Part shown: positions 1 through 5,979 of the stretch, in pieces
How the letters are laid out: each line of letters starts with the position of its first letter
How positions within the stretch are numbered: position 1 is the first letter of the stretch
Assembly (NCBI GenBank): GCA_049324215.1
Contig: JBMOLC010000018.1
Span: 1 to 14,121 of the forward strand
Reading direction: 5' to 3'
DNA: 14,121 nt
From: JBMOLC01 sp049324215
GTDB taxonomy: Bacteria > Patescibacteriota > Microgenomatia > UBA8517
The notes under the pieces: model-generated
The model's database searches: none
What the model was told of the DNA's origin: nothing
What the model saw: only the letters and a program-made list of their open reading frames with translations
Made by a program: the position numbers and the translations under genes

Positions 1-240
1 CGAAGCGCAGGTATTGGCAATGCAGGTTTGTGGTGACGCATTCTCGCAATCACTGCGGTTACGATTGAATTGGCCGCAGTAACTGGAGTCTCCTCTAAAT
101 CCAGTCTCGCAATCCGACTCATCCACACTACAACCTCTCTGCGCCCACACACAACGATATCTTCCTTGGGCAGAGGCATTTCCAGGAATAAGGAAGAGGA
201 GCAATAAAAATAGGGCAGGGACTAGAAGAACCTTTTTCAT
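1..240 (-). CDS. Secreted cysteine-rich protein, N-terminal part (cut by window edge)
   Basis: An open frame of 80 codons starts at the ATG at 240 and runs off the left edge without a stop. Residues 1-24 form a clear signal peptide: MKK, a long Leu/Phe/Ile core, then NASA before Gln25, a good signal peptidase I site. The 56 mature residues seen contain seven cysteines (30, 37, 44, 55, 65, 73, 78), spaced 5-11 apart and set among polar Ser, Asp, Asn and Arg residues. This suggests a disulfide-rich exported domain, perhaps with a repeat unit around 'SDCE'. I do not recognise a family. It is divergent from the SpoIID-type gene at 316; the 75-base gap must hold both promoters. A weak -10 candidate for this gene (TATGCT on the minus strand) lies at 256-261. 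The rest of the protein is outside the window. Confidence 0.75.
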   Translation of the reverse strand, partial: MKKVLLVPALFLLLLFLIPGNASAQGRYRCVWAQRGCSVDESDCETGFRGDSSYCGQFNRNRSDCENASPQTCIANTCAS

Positions 241-303
241 TTTGATTTGAGTTTAGCATACGGGACCTTTTAAGTTAATTGTTATAATGCCAATTACACG
301 AAG

Positions 304-309
304 TATAAT
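304..309 (+). promoter_or_regulatory. TATAAT -10 box, leaderless start of the SpoIID-type gene
   Basis: A perfect TATAAT sits six bases before the ATG at 316, so transcription should begin at or next to the A of the start codon. A second TATAAT at 283-288 could give a longer leader. No good -35 box is visible for either. There is no Shine-Dalgarno motif between box and ATG. Confidence 0.55.
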
Positions 310-315
310 GGGAAG

Positions 316-2073
316 ATGAAGTTCAGAGGAGAGAATCCAAAGTATTTAGTTTTTACTTCTTTACTTTTGGGACTGATTTTTCTAGGTACTCTGTACTTTG
401 TACTAAGTACTGTTTCTGCTTCCCACTGTCCTTCAACTGACTATGATTGCCAGATTGCCGAAATCCAGAGAGAGATAGATGCCCTCACCCCAGCTCAAGA
501 AAAAAATAAGGCAGAGCTGGCAAGCCTTAAAAAGCAGCTTGACGATTTAACCGAAAGAATTGCTTCAATCTCCAATCAGCTTAAAAATGTTCAGAGTCAA
601 ATTTCGCAAAGAGAAGAAGACTTGGCTTATGCCAAAGAAATCTTTGAACAGAAAGCAGAAAGCCACTACAAATTTTTGCGGCTTTATGACCCAATCTTGC
701 CTTTTCTGTCTTCGACCGACGCTGTAACCGCTTTCCGGGAAATTAACTTTCGACAAAGAGCCGCGGATGAGGATCGCAAGACAATGGAGCAGTATGCCAC
801 TGACCTGGCCGAACTCAAAAGCGATAAGGAATCCCTCGAAAAAAACAAAGCCAGCCTCGCTTCTTTGCAAGGTCAGGTCAATGAAAAAGCCAAGTTTCTG
901 GAAGGCGAAGTCACCAAGGTTGAAACCTATTTGTCGAGTCTGACCGCCAAACAGAATGAGTTAAAGGCCTTGAAGGAAGGCGGTTTTCAAACCTCTGTCG
1001 GAGACGTTCCTCCTTCCCTGGAGCCATGTTCGGGGCCAGCTGGCTCGTCAAACTTCTGCGACCCCGGTTTTCGTCCAGCCTTTGCAGCCTTCTCTTTCGG
1101 GGCTCCCCACCGCAAAGGCATGAGCCAATACGGAGCTTTTGGGAGGGCCCGAGGCGGACAGAATTATGAAGCGATTTTAAGGGCTTACTACGGGGATATC
1201 AGGATAGTCGACGTCAACACCAGTTTAACAATTAAAACTGCGGTGGGGGCAATGGATTTTGAAGGTAGGTATTTACCCGGTATTGCCGAAATGCCGACTT
1301 CTTGGGCAGACGAAGGCGGAATTGAGGCGATGAAGGCCCAAGCGATTGCCGCGCGGAGCTATGCCCTGGCCTACGTCGGTTGGAGAATGGGCAATCAAAA
1401 TGCTTCAGGAACAATTTGTGTGACCGAATCTTGTCAAGTTTGGAAATCTTCAAAGGCCGATAACCCCGGTAAGTGGAAGGACGCAGTTGATGCCACACGG
1501 GGGAAAATCATGGTTGGGAATGGTTCGAACGAGGTGGCGAACTCTTGGTATGCCTCAACGGCTGGAGGCTATACCCTTTCTTATACCTCCCTCGGACATA
1601 CAACGCCTGGCCAGTGGGACGCTGATGGCGGTCAGGGTGGTTGGCCGGGGGAGGCCTGGGATAAAAAGGGAGGCTCACCTTGGTTTTACAAAGGTTGGTA
1701 CAAAAGCCGGAGTGGGGCTGCCTGTGGAAGGGCTAACCCCTGGCTGACCTCTGAAGAGATGGCCGATATCTTAAATGCCAGGTATGTCCTCGACGGCAAG
1801 GGAGGAGACAAATCGCGAATTTCTCCGGTTGACACTTCGTGTTGGGGAGGAAATCCCTATTCGCTGAGCGAACTGGCAAGTATTGGCGGATTCACCAGCG
1901 TCTCTTCGGTAGCGGTAGTTTATGGCAACGACGGCGCCACCCTCAGCGTTTCCTTTGTGACCAATAAAGGTCCAGAGACTGTTTCGGGCAGCGCCTTTAA
2001 AGAAGCCTTTAACCTGCGGGCCCCGGGATACATCGGTCTTAAAAGCTCCCTTTTCAACATCGAGAAACTTTGA
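316..2073 (+). CDS. Membrane-anchored coiled-coil protein with SpoIID/LytB-type lytic transglycosylase domain
   Basis: The 585-residue protein has one N-terminal membrane segment (about 11-33), so the rest should lie outside the membrane. Residues 45-120 and 145-222 are long heptad-rich helices (Lys/Glu/Leu) typical of an antiparallel coiled coil, like the N-terminal parts of PcsB, CwlO and EnvC. Residues 255-580 are a SpoIID/LytB domain: HRKGMSQYGAFGRA at 265-278, YEAILRAYYG at 284-293, AEMP at 324-327 and EAMKAQAIAARSYAL at 337-351. Glu325 matches the catalytic glutamate of SpoIID lytic transglycosylases, which cleave stem-peptide-free (denuded) glycan strands. STAGGYT at 414-420 matches a second conserved block. 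Cysteines at 238, 248, 368, 373, 470 and 509 could form disulfides. The likely role is wall remodelling in growth or division, with the coiled coil as a regulatory arm. This is not an endospore gene in context. The start is set by the TATAAT six bases upstream. Confidence 0.85.
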   Translation: MKFRGENPKYLVFTSLLLGLIFLGTLYFVLSTVSASHCPSTDYDCQIAEIQREIDALTPAQEKNKAELASLKKQLDDLTERIASISNQLKNVQSQISQREEDLAYAKEIFEQKAESHYKFLRLYDPILPFLSSTDAVTAFREINFRQRAADEDRKTMEQYATDLAELKSDKESLEKNKASLASLQGQVNEKAKFLEGEVTKVETYLSSLTAKQNELKALKEGGFQTSVGDVPPSLEPCSGPAGSSNFCDPGFRPAFAAFSFGAPHRKGMSQYGAFGRARGGQNYEAILRAYYGDIRIVDVNTSLTIKTAVGAMDFEGRYLPGIAEMPTSWADEGGIEAMKAQAIAARSYALAYVGWRMGNQNASGTICVTESCQVWKSSKADNPGKWKDAVDATRGKIMVGNGSNEVANSWYASTAGGYTLSYTSLGHTTPGQWDADGGQGGWPGEAWDKKGGSPWFYKGWYKSRSGAACGRANPWLTSEEMADILNARYVLDGKGGDKSRISPVDTSCWGGNPYSLSELASIGGFTSVSSVAVVYGNDGATLSVSFVTNKGPETVSGSAFKEAFNLRAPGYIGLKSSLFNIEKL

Positions 2074-2098
2074 TATCTAGAAGAGTGCAGGTTATAAT
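2070..2098 (+). promoter_or_regulatory. Strong sigma-70 type promoter for the envelope operon
   Basis: TTGATA at 2070-2075 and TATAAT at 2093-2098 are separated by 17 bases, close to consensus. The -35 box overlaps the TGA stop of the upstream gene (2071-2073). The -10 box ends eight bases before the ATG at 2107, which predicts a leaderless or nearly leaderless transcript. Confidence 0.75.
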
Positions 2099-2106
2099 CA
2101 GCCAGA

Positions 2107-2748
2107 ATGCCGGACATTTTTATCAACCCTCCGGAAGAAAAGAAAGAGCCCGAGCAGAAAGTTGGCAAACACAAAGTTCCGGGACATACCCACAACCCTT
2201 TGGCGGCTTACTGCTATCAGCCTGATGCCGTCAACTTTGAGACCAAGGAGAAAGAAGAGGAAGTCATTCTGCTTTTAAGGCAACACCCGATTATACTTGT
2301 CCCCAGGGCGCTGGTTCTTACCTTAATGATTATTACCCCTCTTCTTTTGACAGTCTTCCCCATCATTTCTTTCTTGCCGGCCAATTTTCAACTGATTACT
2401 TTTTTGGCCTGGTACCTAGTTACCACTGCTTTTGCCTTAGAGAGCTTCTTGACCTGGTTTTTTAACGTTTACTTAATTACCGACGAAAGAATCGTCGACA
2501 TCGATTTTTTAAACCTAATCTACAAAGAAGTGTCGGATGCAAATATCGACAAAATCCAGGACGTGACTTACAAAATGGGAGGGGTGGTGAGGACCCTTTT
2601 TAACTTTGGCGACGTTCTAGTTCAGACGGCCGCCGAGGTTCCCAATTTTGAATTTTTGGCGGTTCCCAAACCCGACGAAGTGGCTAAAATCCTCCAGGAG
2701 TTGAGGATTGAGGAAGAACAGGAAAAACTTGAAGGGAGGGTGAGATGA
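2107..2748 (+). CDS. Membrane protein with bacterial PH-like (DUF304/bPH2) domain
   Basis: The protein has 213 residues. Residues 1-58 are charged and Pro-rich, probably cytoplasmic. Two hydrophobic segments follow (about 62-90 and 94-118), then a C-terminal domain from about 120 to 197. The motif YLITDERIVDID at 122-133 and the pattern after it (DANIDKIQDV, FGDVLV, NFEFLAVPKPDEVAKIL) are typical of the bacterial PH-like domain in YdbS/YdbT-type membrane proteins. In that family the domain packs at the membrane and may bind lipid or partner proteins; no enzymatic role is known. The gene is the first of three: it overlaps the next gene by four bases (ATGA at 2745-2748). The acidic tail contains the next gene's Shine-Dalgarno sequence. 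The family call is from motif shape and is fairly secure; the cellular role is open. Confidence 0.8.
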   Translation: MPDIFINPPEEKKEPEQKVGKHKVPGHTHNPLAAYCYQPDAVNFETKEKEEEVILLLRQHPIILVPRALVLTLMIITPLLLTVFPIISFLPANFQLITFLAWYLVTTAFALESFLTWFFNVYLITDERIVDIDFLNLIYKEVSDANIDKIQDVTYKMGGVVRTLFNFGDVLVQTAAEVPNFEFLAVPKPDEVAKILQELRIEEEQEKLEGRVR

Positions 2749-2969
2749 CGGAGATTCCTTTAATTGGGGTTTCTGTCTGGCTGGTGGCCAAGATATTTGC
2801 ATTGGTCGCTTTTTTGATTTATATAGTCTTTGCAGTGGTTGTCGTCAGGCAGGTACAACTCATGACGGATACTCTTGAGGTCGGCTTTGAGACGGTTCTA
2901 AGATTCTTGTCTTTTGCCCACCTGGCTTTTGCTCTCATCGTTTTTTTGGCTGCCTTGATAGTTTTGTAA
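2745..2969 (+). CDS. Small two-helix membrane protein
   Basis: A 74-residue protein with two membrane segments (about 8-34 and 52-74) joined by a short polar loop with RQVQLMTDTLEVGFE (35-49). The second helix runs to the last residue, so the C terminus ends in or at the membrane. The start ATG overlaps the TGA of the upstream gene, and GGAGG at 2735-2739 lies five bases before it, so translation is both coupled and Shine-Dalgarno driven. The next gene begins one base after the stop. The place between a bPH membrane protein and a membrane PPM-like protein suggests the three form a complex or act in one envelope process. I do not recognise a characterised family. Confidence 0.8.
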   Translation: MTEIPLIGVSVWLVAKIFALVAFLIYIVFAVVVVRQVQLMTDTLEVGFETVLRFLSFAHLAFALIVFLAALIVL

Positions 2970-2970
2970 A

Positions 2971-4845
2971 ATGGCTTTTAGTCTGTCAAGCGCCAAGCTA
3001 ACCGGAAATCCTGGGGTTTCTGGTTGGGCCCAAGTCCACGAATTCGTCCCCACCGACCCCGAAAAATTAGCCTCCCGGGGCCACCTCTTTGCCGTGGTTG
3101 CCACCGGCAGACACGAAGAGGGTCTGGATGCGGTCTCGGCCGGACGCGAACTTCTCTCAAGGCTTCACGAAGAATATTTTGGGCCCGAAGGCTCGGCCTT
3201 TGCCATCCTGGCGGCCGCGGTGAAAAAGGTGACGGCAGAATTTCGTCAAAGTTGGGGTGAGGTTGAAATCTCGGCAGTTTCCCTGGTCGGTGACGTTGTC
3301 TATTCGGTCGCAGCCGGTGGAGCCCAAGTTGCCATTTTCAGAAACGGAATCCTGGCAAACATTCTCGAAAGTTCAAAAGGTGAGGTCATCTCGGCTTCGG
3401 GTTACCCCCAGGAGGGAGACATGCTCGTTGTTGGCACGAAACTTTTCTTTGCGACTTTCCCGGGGGGTGTGATTAAGGCAGCGCTGGCATCAGGCGACCC
3501 CTTGGCGGCGGTTGAATCTTTTGCGCCGACCGTCCATTCCAGGCAAGATTCGGGCAGTCTGGGGGTGACTGTAATTTCCTTTGCCAAAAAGTCTGAGCTT
3601 TTTACCAAGCCAGAGGTTCCCCCCAAAGAGGCAGAAAAACCACAGCCGTTAGCGTCATTTCGCAAAAAGGCTCTGGAAAAAATCCGCGAGTTTCTTGCCC
3701 AAAGACTCCCCGAAAGAAAAATTTATGTCCGCGAGGGGCAGATGGAAGAAGCCCCCAGTCAAAGAAGAAAGGTCATGGTCACGGTTGGCGGGATACTTCT
3801 GGCCTTACTGGTTGTCAGCATTGGCTTTGGGGTGAGGGCCAAAAACATCAAGGAACAAAAGAGCCGTTATGAGGCTCGCTTGACCCAAGCCCAACACGAG
3901 TTCGAGGAGTCTTTAAGTCTTTTTTCTTTAAATCCCGAAAGGGCCAGGGAGCTTTTTATAAGCGCCAAGGGAACGGCAGATAGCCTAAAAAGCGAGGGGG
4001 TCAAAGATAAAGCCCTGGACGAGCTAGTTAAAAACCTCGACGCAAACCAAGGCAAGGTTTTGGGGGAATATCGAGAGGAAGCCGAACTTTTCGTCGACCT
4101 TTCGATCTTAAGCAGCGGTTTAAAGGGAGACGATATGGCTGCCTCAAGCGAGATGCTTTTTGTCCTGGATAAGGCAGGCAAAAGGGTTGTCTCGGCAAAT
4201 TTCTCGACCAAAAAGACCGAAGTTGTCGCTGGGCCAGAGCAGATCGAGGCGGCAGAGGGGGCTGCCGTTTACGAAGATCGGGTTTTTATCCTCAATTCCG
4301 ACGGCATCTTCGAAGTCGGGGAAGAGAAAAGTCGGGCCACAAATAGAGACTGGGAAGGGGAAGCTTTAGTCTATGCTTATGCCGGCAATCTTTACGTTGT
4401 CGATAAGGCGGCTGGTGTTATCTGGCGCTACCCTGGGAGCGGAAAAACCTTCGGGTCAAAATCCAATTGGTTTGCACCGGGAATAACGGTTGACCTGAAC
4501 AACATTAAAGGTCTAACCATCGACGGAACCATTTGGCTCCTTTCTGTCTCGGGCAAAATTTCCAAATTCTCTTTGGGAAATCCCCAAAATTTTGCTCCCG
4601 CAGGCGTTTTCCCCGAGCTAGCTAACCCCGATGCAATTTATACCAACGAGGAACAAGACTTTCTTTACGTTCTGGAAAAAGAAAGAAAAAGGATTGTGGT
4701 TTTGGAAAAAGACGGAAAGTATAAAGCCCAGTATCTTTCGGATAAATTAGGCGAGGCGACCGACCTGGCAGTCAACGAAAAAGAAGGCAAGATGGTAGTT
4801 TTGGCAGGGGATAAACTTTATAGCCTCGAGATTAAACATCTCTAG
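2971..4845 (+). CDS. Membrane protein: PPM-like (pseudo)phosphatase domain plus propeller-like domain
   Basis: The protein has 624 residues. Residues 1-205 resemble a PPM/PP2C phosphatase fold: HLFAVVATGRHEEGLDAVSAGRELLSRL at 38-65 parallels the usual 'FAVADGMGGHEAGEVAS' block, SAVSLVGDVVYSVAAGGAQVAIFRNGIL at 101-128 parallels the 'GDSRAYLYR' strand block, and GVTVISF at 198-204 parallels the terminal 'DNITVVVV' strand. The metal-binding Asp residues expected in the first and last blocks are absent, so a catalytically dead domain is likely. Residues 206-265 are a basic, Pro-rich linker; 268-288 is one membrane segment; 292-372 is helical. Residues 375-624 contain repeated strand units such as LFVLDKAGKRVVS, LYVVDKAAGVIWRY and LYVLEKERKRIVVLEK, resembling a beta-propeller. 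Topology: PPM-like domain inside, propeller outside. There is no Shine-Dalgarno motif; expression probably depends on coupling to the gene ending one base earlier. Its TAG stop shares a CTAG palindrome with the stop of the opposing gene. Confidence 0.75.
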   Translation: MAFSLSSAKLTGNPGVSGWAQVHEFVPTDPEKLASRGHLFAVVATGRHEEGLDAVSAGRELLSRLHEEYFGPEGSAFAILAAAVKKVTAEFRQSWGEVEISAVSLVGDVVYSVAAGGAQVAIFRNGILANILESSKGEVISASGYPQEGDMLVVGTKLFFATFPGGVIKAALASGDPLAAVESFAPTVHSRQDSGSLGVTVISFAKKSELFTKPEVPPKEAEKPQPLASFRKKALEKIREFLAQRLPERKIYVREGQMEEAPSQRRKVMVTVGGILLALLVVSIGFGVRAKNIKEQKSRYEARLTQAQHEFEESLSLFSLNPERARELFISAKGTADSLKSEGVKDKALDELVKNLDANQGKVLGEYREEAELFVDLSILSSGLKGDDMAASSEMLFVLDKAGKRVVSANFSTKKTEVVAGPEQIEAAEGAAVYEDRVFILNSDGIFEVGEEKSRATNRDWEGEALVYAYAGNLYVVDKAAGVIWRYPGSGKTFGSKSNWFAPGITVDLNNIKGLTIDGTIWLLSVSGKISKFSLGNPQNFAPAGVFPELANPDAIYTNEEQDFLYVLEKERKRIVVLEKDGKYKAQYLSDKLGEATDLAVNEKEGKMVVLAGDKLYSLEIKHL

Positions 4846-5078
4846 ATAAGATGCTTATTCCTAAAGGCAAAACCCGAATTTGTTTTAAGGTATCTTTCAA
4901 AATCTAAAGCCCTTTTCTTTGAGACGAAGGCTGCATAATAAATAAGTTTTGCTGGTAAGAATTTTTTGGTTGTAAAAACCCTTCCGTTTTTATGTTCTGC
5001 AATGCGCTGTTTTAAATTGTCTGAATAACCGACATAGTAATTATCGTTTGACAACTTCAGAATATAGCAATAATACAC
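4842..5078 (-). CDS. Small GIY-YIG nuclease family protein
   Basis: The 78-residue protein is nearly all one GIY-YIG domain of the short YhbQ/UPF0213 type: YYCYILKLSN at 2-11, YYVGYSDNLKQRIAEHKNG at 14-32 with the key Tyr (15, 18) and Arg25, and a Glu in FERYLK (about 61-66) that fits the metal-binding glutamate. Such stand-alone domains are widespread in bacteria; their substrates are mostly unknown, with DNA repair proposed for some. The only usable start is GTG at 5078, preceded five bases earlier by TATAAT on the minus strand (5084-5089), which would make the mRNA leaderless. The gene converges on the PPM-like gene with a four-base overlap, the CTAG palindrome giving a TAG stop to each strand. 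Nothing nearby looks like an intron hosting it. Confidence 0.85.
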   Translation of the reverse strand: MYYCYILKLSNDNYYVGYSDNLKQRIAEHKNGRVFTTKKFLPAKLIYYAAFVSKKRALDFERYLKTNSGFAFRNKHLI

Positions 5079-5083
5079 GGTTA

Positions 5084-5089
5084 ATTATA
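5084..5089 (-). promoter_or_regulatory. TATAAT -10 box for the GIY-YIG gene
   Basis: TATAAT read on the minus strand ends five bases before the GTG start at 5078. This is close for a leaderless start but fits the pattern at other genes here. No convincing -35 box was seen. Confidence 0.45.
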
Positions 5090-5122
5090 GCCCCACTTCG
5101 CTTAAAAAGCTTCGTTCGGGGC
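5090..5122. repeat. Nested inverted repeat (GCCCC...GGGGC) with inner GCTT/AAGC
   Basis: GCCCC at 5090-5094 pairs with GGGGC at 5118-5122, and GCTT at 5100-5103 pairs with AAGC at 5107-5110. Read on the minus strand it contains TTTTT and lies about 90 bases after the tmRNA 3' end, so it may take part in ending that transcript. The inner CTTCGCT...AGCTTCG wording recurs near 8549-8563. Confidence 0.35.
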
Positions 5123-5182
5123 ACTCTTCGCACGATTATTAGATGTTGTCTAACTTCCGAAGTGTGGCCGTGCCACCTCGTA

Positions 5183-5206
5183 GCTCTTTACTGTTAAGTA
5201 AAGAGC
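5183..5206. repeat. Perfect 10-bp hairpin just downstream of the tmRNA
   Basis: GCTCTTTACT at 5183-5192 and AGTAAAGAGC at 5197-5206 form a perfect stem with a GTTA loop. It starts seven bases past the tmRNA discriminator base, in the minus direction. No U-run follows, so it is not a textbook intrinsic terminator. It may set the 3' end by blocking trimming, or act as a U-tract-free terminator. Confidence 0.5.
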
Positions 5207-5212
5207 GAAGAG

Positions 5213-5541
5213 TGGAGGCGGAGGGAATTGAACCCTCGTCCGAAAAATTACTCCAAAAGACTTCTACAAGCTTACCCCGATTTAATCGGGGAAATTTTGG
5301 CTGTTTGTCTTAGACACCGGCCTTCAGCCGTAAGGTACAGTGTGGCATCCCGACGGGTTGATGCCTTTCTGGCGCGGTCGAGAATCGCGGCCAAAAGACA
5401 GTAACCTAAAAACGTTTTGATGCGCTTAGGCTACAGCGTAAGAATAGTTCTTGACGCTTTGTTTTGATCCTAGTTAAAGAGGTAGAATCGATCTCTGCTT
5501 GCAGTCTTTTAAAGAACTTTCCGTCGAAACCTATCGCCCCC
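5213..5541 (-). ncRNA. ssrA: tmRNA (transfer-messenger RNA), one-piece
   Basis: The minus strand carries a complete 329-nt tmRNA. The 5' end GGGGGCG (5541-5535) pairs with CGCCTCC (5220-5214), giving seven pairs with G3-U70, the alanine identity pair; the discriminator is A5213. The conserved GGTTTCGACGG follows the 5' acceptor strand. Helix 2 is visible as AAAAGACTGCAAG with CTTGTAG/AAGTCTTTT. The T arm is GAGGG-TTCAATT-CCCTC (5237-5221). The tag frame ends SVKNYSYAVA followed by TAA (5428-5426), a normal hydrophobic degradation tag ending in Val-Ala. A CCCCGAT/ATCGGGG hairpin (5275-5291) and other stems fill the pseudoknot region. CCA is not encoded. tmRNA with SmpB rescues ribosomes stalled on mRNAs lacking a stop codon. 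Its mature 5' end overlaps the last codons and stop of smpB, and no separate promoter is evident, so co-transcription is likely. Confidence 0.95.
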
Positions 5542-5962
5542 GGAATTCTCGAGCTATTTCTCTTTCGATGTCCTTTTTCTTTAGCGCTTGCCTCTTTTCA
5601 AACTTCCTTTTGGCTCTTCCCAAGGCTAGCTCAACCTTGACTAGACGGCCCTTAGTATACATCTTTGTTGGCACCAGAGTCAATTTTTTTTGCTTCGTTT
5701 TGGTTGAAATTGAGACGATTTCGTCTTTATGCAAAAGAAGTTTTCTGGTTCTTTTGGAATCGTATTTGCGAGCCCCCTGAACTGGGATATTGGCGTTTAT
5801 TAAGAAGGCTTCCCCATTAAGAATTCTGGCAACCGCTTGACTAATGTCAGCATGGCCCGTCCTTACGGCTTTAGCTTCTCCCCCAGAAAGAGAAATCCCA
5901 GCTTCATACCTTTCGGGTTCTAAGGCATATTCAAATCTCGCCCTTTTATTTAATGTCTGCAT
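5531..5962 (-). CDS. smpB: SsrA-binding protein SmpB
   Basis: This is the 143-residue tmRNA partner, of usual length (about 145-160). It shows the SmpB pattern: NKRARFEYALEPERYEAGISLSGGEAKAVRTGHADIS at 5-41, GEAFLINANIPV at 50-61, RTRKLLLHKDEI at 71-82, and VPTKMYTKGRLVKVELALGRAKR at 97-119. A basic tail, KKKDIEREIAREFRGR, becomes helical in the decoding centre in this family. SmpB binds the tRNA-like part of tmRNA and positions it in the empty A site. The ATG at 5962 is preceded six bases away by TATAAT on the minus strand (5974-5969), so the mRNA is probably leaderless. The 3' end overlaps the tmRNA gene by 11 bases: the last codons CGG, GGG and CGA and the TAG stop (5533-5531) include the mature tmRNA 5' end. 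The -GEAKAVR- block differs from the common -(T/W)EVKS(L/I)R-, a mild divergence. Confidence 0.95.
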   Translation of the reverse strand: MQTLNKRARFEYALEPERYEAGISLSGGEAKAVRTGHADISQAVARILNGEAFLINANIPVQGARKYDSKRTRKLLLHKDEIVSISTKTKQKKLTLVPTKMYTKGRLVKVELALGRAKRKFEKRQALKKKDIEREIAREFRGR

Positions 5963-5964
5963 GC

Positions 5965-5974
5965 CATAATTATA
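5965..5974. promoter_or_regulatory. Overlapping divergent -10 boxes for smpB and comF
   Basis: A 17-base gap separates the two start codons. The palindrome ATAATTAT (5966-5973) provides TATAAT on the minus strand (5974-5969, six bases before the smpB ATG) and CATAAT on the plus strand (5965-5970, nine bases before the comF ATG at 5980). The boxes physically overlap, so polymerase can serve only one gene at a time. Neither direction shows a good -35 box. Confidence 0.6.
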
Positions 5975-5979
5975 CAGAA

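Noticed and set aside
5120..5176. Possible tRNA (GGCAC...GTGCC A)
   Set aside because: Too short at about 57 bases, with no T-arm or anticodon arm; the pairing is a chance stem.
5183..5206. Classical intrinsic terminator for ssrA
   Set aside because: The stem is perfect but no U-run follows on the minus strand, so only a hairpin is claimed.
5953..5979. Nine-residue N-terminal extension of ComF
   Set aside because: It starts inside smpB and spans the promoter boxes; the ATG at 5980 gives the usual ComF start.
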